Below the pieces are notes generated by a model that searched no databases, had not been told where the DNA came from, and saw only the letters and a program-made list of their open reading frames with translations. Below are positions 25,637-34,700 of a DNA stretch of 55,422 nucleotides, piece by piece. Numbering within the stretch: the stretch's first letter is position 1; each line of letters starts with the position of its first letter. A program made the translations under genes and the position numbers. Source of the stretch: Rhodospirillaceae bacterium (lineage in GTDB: Bacteria; Pseudomonadota; Alphaproteobacteria; MPNO01; UBA2964); assembly GCA_018660305.1 (NCBI GenBank), contig JABJKO010000350.1, positions 1 through 55,422 of the forward strand. The letters run 5' to 3'.

Positions 25637-25861
25637 CTATTTGAGGCCGAAGCCCTCGAATTTCTTGTTGAATTTGGCGACCTGCGTATCGGCGGCGTTG
25701 ATGCGCTGGGCCCCACCGGTCCATGCCGGATGGCTGTTCGGATCGATGTCCAGCTTCATGGTATCTCCCGGACTTCCCCAGGTAGAGCGCGTCTGATAGG
25801 TCGTGCCGTCGGTCATGACGACGGTGATCTCATGGTAATCGGGGTGAATGTCCGGTTTCAT
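25637..25861 (-). CDS. rpmE: 50S ribosomal protein L31
   Basis: A 74-residue L31. It begins [20 protein letters not shown] and carries the SHPAWTGG and FNKKFEGFG segments. The zinc-binding CxxC of the C+ form is missing (the corresponding part reads [10 protein letters not shown]), so this is the zinc-independent C- form. AGAGAAAG precedes the ATG. It packs on the large ribosomal subunit near the central protuberance. Confidence 0.95.
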   Translation of the reverse strand: MKPDIHPDYHEITVVMTDGTTYQTRSTWGSPGDTMKLDIDPNSHPAWTGGAQRINAADTQVAKFNKKFEGFGLK

Positions 25862-25947
25862 CTTTCTCTCCTCGCGAGCGCGGCGTTATACAGCATTTCG
25901 CAGGCGTTTCGCAAGCTTTTCGGGTCAATCAGGCGAATTCGCGGATT

Positions 25948-27075
25948 CTACAGGATTTTGCCCAGCGCGGTGTCCAGATTCTCGACCGTCCGGTCGATGT
26001 TGTGCAGCTTGTCCAATCCGAACAGGCCAAGCCGGAAAGTCCGGTAATCGTCGGGTTCGTCGCACTGCAGCGGCACCCCGGCGGCGATCTGCATCCCCTC
26101 GGCGGCGAATTTCTTTCCGTTTTGGATGTCCGGATCGTCGGTATAGCACACCACCACGCCGGGTGCGTCGAAGCCCTTTGCGGCAACGCTCTTGAAGCCT
26201 TTCTCGGCGAGGAGCGCGCGAACCCTGTCGCCAAGCTCCTGCTGTTCATCGCGCACCTTGTCGAAGCCATAGGCCTCGGTTTCCTTCATGGCGTCCCGGA
26301 AGCTGACAAGGGCATCGGTGGGCATGGTGGCATGATAGGCGTGCGCGCCATTTTCATAGGCCTCCATGATCTCCAGCCATTTCTTGAGATCGCAGGCGAA
26401 GCTGGAACTGGTGGTCGCGGCGAGTTTCTCCTTGGCCCCGGCGCTGAGCATCACCAGCCCGCCACAGGGCGAGGCGCTCCAGCCCTTCTGCGGCGCGCTG
26501 ATGAGAATATCCACACCGGCCTCTTCCATGTCGACCCAGATGGTTCCCGACGCCACGCAATCGAGCACGAAGAGCCCGCCCACGGCATGAACCGCATCGG
26601 CGACGGCGCGCAGATAATCCGGCGGCAGGATCATGCCCGACGCGGTCTCCACATGGGGTGCGAAAACCAGATCGGGCATTTCCGATTTGATGGTCGCAAC
26701 CACCTCGTCGATGGGGGCCGGCGCCATGGCCGCCTGCCGGCCATTCTCCACCGCGCGGGCTTTGAGAACTGTTGAGGCTGACGGAATCTTTCCGGCGTCG
26801 AAGATCTGGGTCCATCGGAAGCTGAACCAGCCATTGCGGATTACCAGGCATTTCTTGTCGGTGGCGAACTGGCGCGCCACCGCTTCCATGGCATAGGTCC
26901 CGCCACCGGGAACGATGGCGACACCCTCGGCGTTATAGACCTTCTTGAGGGTCGTCGAGATGTCGTTCATCACACCCTGGAAAGAACCCGACATGTGATT
27001 GAGCGACCGGTCGGTGAAGACCACCGAATATTCCAGTAGTCCGTCGGGATCTATGTCGGGATTAATACCTGCCAT
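25948..27075 (-). CDS. Class V PLP-dependent aminotransferase (alanine-glyoxylate aminotransferase-like)
   Basis: A 375-residue fold-type I aminotransferase. The PLP lysine is in ISAPQKGWSASP and the cofactor aspartate in FVLDCVASG. VPGGGTYAMEAVAR forms the phosphate-binding turn. ATG 27075 is preceded by GGAG at good spacing and is preferred to the GTG at 27087. The family includes serine-glyoxylate and alanine-glyoxylate aminotransferases, which interconvert an amino acid and a 2-oxo acid. No neighbouring gene defines the substrate. A link to the oxalate genes through glyoxylate is possible but unproved. Confidence 0.88.
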   Translation of the reverse strand: MAGINPDIDPDGLLEYSVVFTDRSLNHMSGSFQGVMNDISTTLKKVYNAEGVAIVPGGGTYAMEAVARQFATDKKCLVIRNGWFSFRWTQIFDAGKIPSASTVLKARAVENGRQAAMAPAPIDEVVATIKSEMPDLVFAPHVETASGMILPPDYLRAVADAVHAVGGLFVLDCVASGTIWVDMEEAGVDILISAPQKGWSASPCGGLVMLSAGAKEKLAATTSSSFACDLKKWLEIMEAYENGAHAYHATMPTDALVSFRDAMKETEAYGFDKVRDEQQELGDRVRALLAEKGFKSVAAKGFDAPGVVVCYTDDPDIQNGKKFAAEGMQIAAGVPLQCDEPDDYRTFRLGLFGLDKLHNIDRTVENLDTALGKIL

Positions 27076-27271
27076 GGTCAGCTCCACATCTTATGTATTT
27101 GAGTGGTCCCTTCACTATTGGAATAGGCCTGGCAGAACAAGTGTTGAATGGCCTGAAGAGGCAAATGGGGGCCTCTCACGGAGGGGCTTGCTGGTCGCCG
27201 TTAATACCGCGTTGACGCGCCCGCCCCGGGATGGTTGTTAAGGGCCGCATCAGCGTCTGGATAGGCACAAA

Positions 27272-29083
27272 TTGGCACGTCGGGAACGGGATATGGAGGC
27301 CGGGGAAGAAAGGCCGCGCGCGCAAATCGGCGCCTTGCGCGGTCTGTTGCCGTATTTCGCCCCCTATAAGGCGGCGATTGCCGGCGCGCTTGTGGCACTG
27401 ACCGTTGCCGCCTCAGCGGTCCTTGTCATGGGGGTCGGCCTGCGGTCCCTGGTCGATGAGGGTTTCAGCAGCGGCAATGCCGGCCTGCTGGACGATGCGC
27501 TGATCGCTCTTCTGGTGGTGATTATCCTCCTCACAGGCGCGACCTACGCCCGGTTTTTTCTGGTTTCCTGGATCGGCGAGAAGGTGGTCGCCGATATACG
27601 GCGCGACGTCTTCAACAAAGTCATCGGATTAAGCCCTGGGTTTTTCGAGATCACCCGGGTCGGCGAGGTGCTGTCGCGGCTGACGGCGGACGCGACGCTT
27701 CTGCAGTCGGTGGTGGGCTCTCAGGTTTCCGTCGCGCTGCGCAACATTCTCCTGTTCATGGGCGGCACCGTCATGCTCATGGTCACCTCTCCGCGCCTGA
27801 CCGGTTTCGTCTTTCTGGTGGTGCCGCTGGTGGTGGTTCCCATCATCATCTTCGGCCGTCAGGTGAGACGCCTGTCGCGGGACAGTCAGGACCGGGTTGC
27901 CGATGTGGGCGCTTATCTGGAGGAGACTCTCAACGCCGTGCGCACCGTGCAGGCCTTTGTCCATGAGCCGGTCGATCGCGACCGCTTCGGCGGACGGGTG
28001 TCCGATGCGCTGGCGACCGCCATCCGGCGTATCCGGTCGCGCGCCTTTCTGACTGCAATCGTCATGATGCTGGTGTTCGGCTCGGTGGGCGTGATCCTGT
28101 GGCTGGGCGGTCATGATGTGCTGTCGGGCCGCATTACCGCCGGCGAGCTGTCGGCCTTTGTCTTCTATGCCATCGTCGTGGCCGGATCGGTGGGCGCCAT
28201 CAGCGAGATGATCGGCGATTTGCAGCGTGCCGCCGGCGCCAGCGAACGACTCATCGAGTTGCTGGCCATCGAGCCCGATATCAAGGCGCCCGACAATCCG
28301 ACGCCGCTGCCGGATCCGGCAGCGGGTCACATCCGCTTTGACGCGGTGACGTTCCGTTACCCGTCGCGGCCGGACAGTGCCGCGCTGGAGGATTTCTCCC
28401 TTGAGGTGACGCCCGGCGAGACCATCGCCCTCGTTGGCCCCTCCGGTGCGGGAAAATCCACGGTCTTCCAGCTCATCCTGCGGTTTTACGATCCCCAGTC
28501 GGGGCAGGTGACCATGGATGGGGTGGATGTGCGCGAGGCCGATCCCGCCGCCGTGCGGTCGCGGGCCGCTCTGGTGCCCCAGGATCCCGTGGTCTTCGCA
28601 TCCGACGCCTGGGAAAATATTGGCTATGGCCAGCCTGGCACGTCCAGGGAGGAGATCCGCGCCGCCGCCGATGCCGCGTCGGCCACTGAATTTATCGACC
28701 CGTTACCCGAGGGATTCGAGACGTTTCTCGGTGAAAAAGGCCTGCGCCTGTCCGGCGGCCAGCGCCAGCGCATCGCCATTGCCCGCGCCATCCTGCGCAA
28801 TGCGCCCCTGTTGCTGCTCGATGAGGCGACCAGCGCCCTTGATGCCGAAAGCGAGCGCGCCGTGCAAAAGGCTCTGGAAACGCTGATGGAAGGGCGGACC
28901 ACCATTGTCATCGCCCACCGGCTCGCCACCGTCCAGAAGGCCGACCGCATCATTGTCATGGATCAGGGACGCATCGTCGCCACCGGACGTCACGAAGAAC
29001 TCGTGGAGCAGGAAGGCTTATACGCGCGTCTAGCGGCGCTCCAGTTCGACCGCGATCCCGGCACCCGCGACGCGGCGGAGTAA
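27272..29083 (+). CDS. ABC transporter, fused permease-ATPase (MsbA/BmrA-like exporter)
   Basis: A 603-residue half-transporter: six membrane helices (about residues 25-320) followed by a nucleotide-binding domain. Walker A GPSGAGKST is near residue 390, the signature LSGGQRQRIAIARA near 495, and Walker B LLLLDEATSALD near 512. It works as a homodimer exporting lipids, peptides or drugs. The start may be TTG 27272, with GGATAGG upstream, or ATG 27293; the two differ by only seven residues. It stands alone and ends 1 base from the convergent molybdenum enzyme gene. Confidence 0.92.
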   Translation: MARRERDMEAGEERPRAQIGALRGLLPYFAPYKAAIAGALVALTVAASAVLVMGVGLRSLVDEGFSSGNAGLLDDALIALLVVIILLTGATYARFFLVSWIGEKVVADIRRDVFNKVIGLSPGFFEITRVGEVLSRLTADATLLQSVVGSQVSVALRNILLFMGGTVMLMVTSPRLTGFVFLVVPLVVVPIIIFGRQVRRLSRDSQDRVADVGAYLEETLNAVRTVQAFVHEPVDRDRFGGRVSDALATAIRRIRSRAFLTAIVMMLVFGSVGVILWLGGHDVLSGRITAGELSAFVFYAIVVAGSVGAISEMIGDLQRAAGASERLIELLAIEPDIKAPDNPTPLPDPAAGHIRFDAVTFRYPSRPDSAALEDFSLEVTPGETIALVGPSGAGKSTVFQLILRFYDPQSGQVTMDGVDVREADPAAVRSRAALVPQDPVVFASDAWENIGYGQPGTSREEIRAAADAASATEFIDPLPEGFETFLGEKGLRLSGGQRQRIAIARAILRNAPLLLLDEATSALDAESERAVQKALETLMEGRTTIVIAHRLATVQKADRIIVMDQGRIVATGRHEELVEQEGLYARLAALQFDRDPGTRDAAE

Positions 29084-29084
29084 C

Positions 29085-31418
29085 CTACGCCGCCTTGCCG
29101 TCCGCGTTGTGAATAGCCTGCCAGACCTTCTCCGGCGTTGCCGGCATGGACAGATTGCGCACACCCAGCGGCGCCAGCGCATCGTTGATGGCATTCATCA
29201 TGACCGCCACCGCGCCCACCGTGCCGCATTCCCCGGCGCCCTTGACGCCCATCGGGTTGGTCGCCGTCGGCACCGGGTGCCGGTCGAGATCGAAATTGCA
29301 GAAATCACTGGCCCGCGGCATGCAGTAATCCATGAAGGAGCCCGACAGGATCTGGCCGCTGTCCTGGTCATAGGCCACGTCTTCCATCAGCGCCTGGCCG
29401 ACGCCTTGCGCGATGCCGCCATGGACTTGGCCGTCCACCAGAAGCGGATTGATCTCCACACCCACATCGTGGACCGACGTGTAGCGAATAGTTTCCGTGA
29501 TGCCCGTATCCGGATCGATTTCCACTTCGCAGATGTGACAGCTATTGGGAACGTTGCCGGTATCCGGCGACCAGGTGGCGGTCTCATAGAGCCCGATTTC
29601 GATATCCTTCGGTAGTTGGTTGGGTTTGAAGGCGGTTTTCGCGACCTCGACGAATTCAACCGTGCGGTCGGTACCCGCCACCGTGAAGGTCCCGTCAGCG
29701 AATTCAATATCGGCTTCCGCGGCTTCGAGCAGATGGGCGGCGATGCGCGTGGTTTTTTCGATGACCTTATCGACCGCCTTATAAACCGCCGTCCCCGCGA
29801 TGGTGGCGGTGCGCGCGCCGCCGGTGCCGGTGCCCCAGGACAATCTGCTGGTATCGCCTTCGACCACCTCGATTGTTTCCGCTTCCAGACCCAGCCGGTC
29901 GGAAATGATCTGGGTGTAGATGGTCTCATGGCTCTGCCCACCGGCGGTGGAGCCGACGATGATGGTCGCCGAACCGCCGGGATCGAAGCGCAGTTCGGCG
30001 GTTTCCGGCGACGGTCCGGCGGACGGATCGACGCTGGTGGAAATGCCGATTCCGTGCAGCTTGCCGCGCGCCCTGGCTTCTTCCTTACGTGCCGGTGCGC
30101 CGGCGTAATCCGCCTTGGCGATACATTTGTCCATGACGGCTTCGAACTCGCCGCAATCATAGCCGCCGCCGGTGGGCAGCCGGTAGGGCATGGCGTCTGC
30201 CGGAATCAGGTTCTTGCGCCGTATTTCGGCCGGATCCATGCCGAGCTGGCGCGCCGCCATGTCGATGATGCGCTCGATCACGTAAGTGCCCGGCACGCCG
30301 CCCGGCGCGCGGTAATTGGACACCGGTACCGTGTTGGTCAGCACCGAGGACGCCTGACCGTGGGCCGCTGGTGTCCTGTAGACGCCACAGGGCGTGGTCG
30401 CGATGCCGTTGGTGGAGATAAACCCGATCATGGTCACGTAGGCGCCCACATTGTTGTTGGAGGTCAGCCGGACGCCGGTGAACGTACCGTCGTCCTCCAG
30501 CGCCAGCGCCACCTCCACATGCATGTCGCGCGCCTGATCGTCGCAGATCAACGCCTCGCTGCGTTCGCAGGTCCATTTGACCGGCCGGCCGGTCTTTTTC
30601 GCCGCCCAGGCGGTCAGTGGCACTTCCGGGTACAGCCCGCCTTTCATACCGTAGGAGCCGCCCACATCGCCGGCGATGATGGTCATCTTGTTTTCCGGAA
30701 TATGGAACACGTGGTCGCACATCATCTGGCGCCAGATATAGGGGCGCTGGTGACAGGCATGGATGGTGTAGTGGTCGCGGCCCTCGTCATACTCGCCGAC
30801 CACCGAGCGCGGCTCCATGGTGCAGCCAGCCACCCGGTTGACCACGAAGGTCTCGCGCAGCACATGGGGGGCGGCGGCCAGCGCCGCATCGACGGCGTCG
30901 GCATCGCCGTGGTTCACGTGCACAGGCTCGTTGTTCAGACAATCGTCATAGAGCTGGGGCACGCCCCCCTGGTTCGCCTCGGCGGTGGAAAAATGCGCCG
31001 GCAGCGGGCTGTAGTCGACCTCGATTGCCTCGGTGGCGTCCTTGCCCTGGTTGATGGTCTCGGCGATGACCAGCGCCACCCCTTGCCCCACATGGCGCAC
31101 CCGGTCGCTGATCAGCGCCGGGCGCGGCGGCCGGTACATGGGCGATCCGTCGCGCCTTTTAAGCGGCGAGACGCCCCGCACCACCCCGAGTCCATCGGCC
31201 TCGTAATCCGCGCCGGTCAGGATGGCGATCACGCCGGGCATGGCGCTGGCCGCGCTTGTGTCGATGGAGACGATATCGGCATGGGCGTGCGGCGAGCGCA
31301 GGAACACACCGTGCGCCATCTGGGGCAGGGTGATGTCGTCGGTGAAGCGGCCCTTGCCGGACACCAGACGCGGCGCTTCCACTTGCGTGACGGGCTGGCT
31401 GATGGAATAGCGGGTCAT
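29085..31418 (-). CDS. Xanthine dehydrogenase family molybdopterin-binding subunit (CoxL-like)
   Basis: A 777-residue large subunit of a molybdenum hydroxylase. ATG 31418 follows GGGGAGAA; an upstream in-frame start would add 35 residues of no family character. Recognisable parts are RYSISQPVTQVEAPRLVSGKG, GDVGGSYGMKGGLYPE and GVKGAGECGTVGA near the end, which holds the catalytic Glu (GAGE). The active-site loop reads NYRAPGGVPGTY. It therefore lacks the VAYRCSFR loop of true aerobic CO dehydrogenase, and its substrate is unknown. The FAD-binding and 2Fe-2S subunits usually encoded beside it are absent from both sides. Confidence 0.9.
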   Translation of the reverse strand: MTRYSISQPVTQVEAPRLVSGKGRFTDDITLPQMAHGVFLRSPHAHADIVSIDTSAASAMPGVIAILTGADYEADGLGVVRGVSPLKRRDGSPMYRPPRPALISDRVRHVGQGVALVIAETINQGKDATEAIEVDYSPLPAHFSTAEANQGGVPQLYDDCLNNEPVHVNHGDADAVDAALAAAPHVLRETFVVNRVAGCTMEPRSVVGEYDEGRDHYTIHACHQRPYIWRQMMCDHVFHIPENKMTIIAGDVGGSYGMKGGLYPEVPLTAWAAKKTGRPVKWTCERSEALICDDQARDMHVEVALALEDDGTFTGVRLTSNNNVGAYVTMIGFISTNGIATTPCGVYRTPAAHGQASSVLTNTVPVSNYRAPGGVPGTYVIERIIDMAARQLGMDPAEIRRKNLIPADAMPYRLPTGGGYDCGEFEAVMDKCIAKADYAGAPARKEEARARGKLHGIGISTSVDPSAGPSPETAELRFDPGGSATIIVGSTAGGQSHETIYTQIISDRLGLEAETIEVVEGDTSRLSWGTGTGGARTATIAGTAVYKAVDKVIEKTTRIAAHLLEAAEADIEFADGTFTVAGTDRTVEFVEVAKTAFKPNQLPKDIEIGLYETATWSPDTGNVPNSCHICEVEIDPDTGITETIRYTSVHDVGVEINPLLVDGQVHGGIAQGVGQALMEDVAYDQDSGQILSGSFMDYCMPRASDFCNFDLDRHPVPTATNPMGVKGAGECGTVGAVAVMMNAINDALAPLGVRNLSMPATPEKVWQAIHNADGKAA

Positions 31419-31738
31419 GAAGCGTTTCTCCCCGAAAAACAAAAAGCGCTGGCGCGGCGCCAACGCGGATGGATGAATTGTAACGAATGTTCGCGGGCTG
31501 GCAATCGCGCCGGGCCATGACAAAAGCGCTAGCCAGAATTTGTGTTATTTGCGTGCGCGGAGATCCAAGGGATGTCCGTTCATCAGAGAAAAGCGGACGT
31601 CAATTTTGTTCATGGCGATTTCCGGGATTAGCCAATAGGGGACATTGGCAATACGTCCACGATACCAACCATTGAAGAAAGTCGAGAGCCGTCCACAGCA
31701 TCGGGAGGGGCGTCGCAGACAGTGTCTTCGGCGCTTTT
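31419..31738. other. Gap without a recognised gene
   Basis: This 320-base gap lies between two minus-strand genes. It holds the promoter region of the molybdenum enzyme gene and one short hairpin element at 31572-31600. A 65-codon frame overlaps the stop of the giant gene, but its composition (many Arg, and it translates the hairpin element) argues against it being real. Confidence 0.5.
31572..31600. repeat. Short dispersed hairpin element, copy A
   Basis: ATGTCCGTT, a 12-base spacer and GCGGACG form a small stem (GTCCG/CGGAC). The same two halves at the same 21-base distance recur at 38701-38728. Both copies flank the giant-protein gene group, in intergenic DNA. Confidence 0.45.
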
Positions 31739-34700
31739 TCACCGGAGGCCCTTCCGCCGAGACATCATGTCTTTTAGTGCCGGAAAGAACTCGAGAATTT
31801 CATCGACCGGAAAGAGGCCGTCCGCAAGGTTTCCATTGCTGTCAATCTTGAAGAATCCCTTGTGAAACAGGCCGGCCACGGCCATCTCCTGCGCGTCTCC
31901 GACGTCGATCCTGCGCTTTGTAGCTGTCCACCACTTGCCCGCCATGCCCCCGAAGAATTGGCCTGGCTGGCGGCCGGGCCTTGGTGACGCGACCGGGCCC
32001 ATCCTGTCGGTATCGAGGATTCCTGCACGGGGTGGTCCCCGAGTATCCATCTGGTAGAAGATGTTTCCCAGATGCCCGTCTTCCCAGCCGATACCGGCGC
32101 GGGCCAAGTCCTGACGCAGCTTCAAGTAGGCCTTGCGGAAGGCCTTTAACCGGCCGTCCCGCCAACTTCCCGCTCTGGACCGGGTAAAAATTTCGTCCGG
32201 CGTTCGCTCGGCAATGATGCCATCCGGCATGTCGTGGCCGAGCCGGCGCTGAAACATCACGGGATACTCGCCAGTATAATCGACGCCCCGCAACTCCAGC
32301 TGGAGAATATCATGGCGCTCCAATAATCCGGCGCCGAACTCTATATCGTCGGCCATCTCCCAATCCTGCGCCCGGCTGGTATCCAGAGACGGCCGGCGCC
32401 CGGTACCGCGCCAGGGTTCGCGGGTGCCGTATCGTTTGCCCATGATCGGCGCGATATTGTCCGCGTCGTCGACCATCTCGAAGACATCCGCGAATAGTCC
32501 CGGGCTGGTTTGGGCGGGCGGTGTCGAAGAAACCGGGTTTATCAGCTTACCGTGGCGATAGCGTTGGCCATTGATGTCCCAGGTCCGGCCCAGAGTTTCC
32601 CCGGGCTGAACGTCGAGGTCGTAACTAGGTCTGGTATGAAAGCGCGGGTCGCGAAGGGGGACATTATCCAAATTGCGGTTTTGGGCGATATTGGGTTCCA
32701 GGCGACGGGCGAGATCCTCCGGGGATCCGGTGCGTCCTGTATTAGCGCGGGCCGACGGCGGGGCATTGGCGCCACCGCCGAGTTCCTCGACCGGCCGTGG
32801 CCGGTTGGGGACGTAATCGGGCGGGTTCGACCGTGCTATGTTGGGGGCCGACCGGGGACGCGACGGTGCAGGCGCCGGATCCAGCCGCGACACGTCCGTC
32901 TCACTTCCCCGCGCATCAGTCCGGGGGCGTCGCGAGGGCGGCGAGACCCGCGGGTCAGTCGAACCACTGCCGTCCAGCCGTTCGGTTCGGGGCCGGGACG
33001 GCTCCGGCCGGGCGGTTTCTGAAGCTGGCGTCAGCGGCTCGGTGCGGCGACGCGGCGGCGGGGCGGAATTCGGATCCGTGGCGCTGGGATCGATCCTTTC
33101 CGTCGCTGGACGGGACGGCTCCGGCCGGGCGGTTTCTGAAGCTGGCGTCAGCGGCTCGGTGCGGCGACGCGGCGGCGGGGCGGAATTCGGATCCGTGGCG
33201 CTGGGATCGATCCTTTCCGTTGTTGGACGGGACGGCTCCGGCCGGGCGGTTTCTGAAGCCGGCGTCAGCGGCTCGGTGCGGTGAGGTGTCGGCGTAGCAG
33301 GGTTCGGGTCGGTGGCGCTGGGATCGATCCTTTCCGTCGCCGGACGGGACGGCTCCGGCCGGGCGGTCTCCGAGGCCGGCGCCAAAGGCTCTGTGGCGGG
33401 CCGGGACGGGTCAAGCATCGCCGTTTCCGTGGTTGTCGAGTCAGGCGTCGAGCCAGCAGTGGGTTGGTTCACAGGATCACTGGAAGTGTCCCCGCTGTCT
33501 CCGCGGGCGGGCGGAACAGTCTCCGTATTGTCCGCTGTGCTGGTCGCTGGCGGATCACCGCCCGTGGGTTCGCGTGGTGGTGTGGATGGGGCGGCATCGC
33601 CGGTCTCAGTGCCTGCCGAAGCGCCGTCCCGGGATGGAACACGGGCAGGAGGCGCTGTTGCGTCAGCTGTTCGACGCGCCTCCGCCGCATCCGCGATCTG
33701 CAATGCGAGCCGGTCCGCGGGGCTCACGTCGCCCAGCCGGTCGGAGCCGGCTGCCCGGCGTGCCCGGCGTGCCATGTGCTCAAAAACCAGTCGCTCCCCG
33801 CGACCGAGAGACTCTACGCCGCTCCGTGCCGCCTGGCGGGTGACATGAGACTGGACGGATTGCGGAATAACGTCGAGATCCAGGCGTCCGGAAGCAATCC
33901 CGTCAACCAGGGGTGGCGCGATGGACATGGCCCCGCCCAGAGCGGCCTTGAGCGCGGCAGCACGCCGTTCCTCTTGCGCAACGGTCAACCGCTCGGTCCC
34001 CGCCACACTGGAGGCCCCCCAGGCAAAATCGGTGTCGCGCACCGCGGTGCGCCAGTCGTTCATGTCCTTGTAGACCTGGTAGGCGTCATAGATCTCCATG
34101 GCGGTCATGCCGGATCGGACCATCGCCGCAACGGTGGACGATGTCAGGCTGGTGGCCGCTGAGGCCGCGGTCGCGGCGCGATGCGCCCGCAAGGCCGCAT
34201 TGGCCTTGATACCGACAATGGCCCCGATCGCCAGCAGCACATCGGTATCGGCCGAGGCATAATCCTCCTGTGCCTGCAGCGCCTGGGCAAGAATGTGCAC
34301 CCCGGCGACATTGGCGCGGGCGACCCTGTCGGGCACATGGCGCGGATAGGCTGGTTCGTCGCCGCGGCGCGGGCGCATGAGCTTGGGAGTCAGCCGCTGA
34401 ACCACCGGCTCCATCCCGGCGCGAATCTGATACAGCAATTGCTTTATGTCGCAGTCATCGACATTGCGGACGGTCGGCAGGGTCTGGCTGCTGCGCTGCA
34501 GCAACTTGCCTTCGGCTTGTGAAATCAGGAGCCGCGCTGTATCCAGGAAGGCACGCTTGGTGGCCGGAAGCCGGTCGTCATATTGCCAGATGTCGTCCAC
34601 CAGGAACCGGCGTAGTTCGCTCTCAATCGATCCGTGTCTGTGCATCACGGGAATGTGGAAAAGAGCGTGGTTGCCACCCTGCTCGGCCAGACGGATCAGT

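Noticed and set aside
29085..31418. Aerobic carbon monoxide dehydrogenase
   Set aside because: The diagnostic VAYRCSFR loop is absent and the medium and small subunits are missing.
29616..31520. A 634-codon open frame on the plus strand
   Set aside because: It is antisense to the molybdenum enzyme gene, whose protein matches a known family throughout.
31545..31742. A 65-codon frame overlapping the stop of the giant gene, considered as an immunity gene
   Set aside because: It starts at GTG, is extremely Arg-rich and translates through the intergenic hairpin element at 31572-31600, so it is probably not a protein gene.
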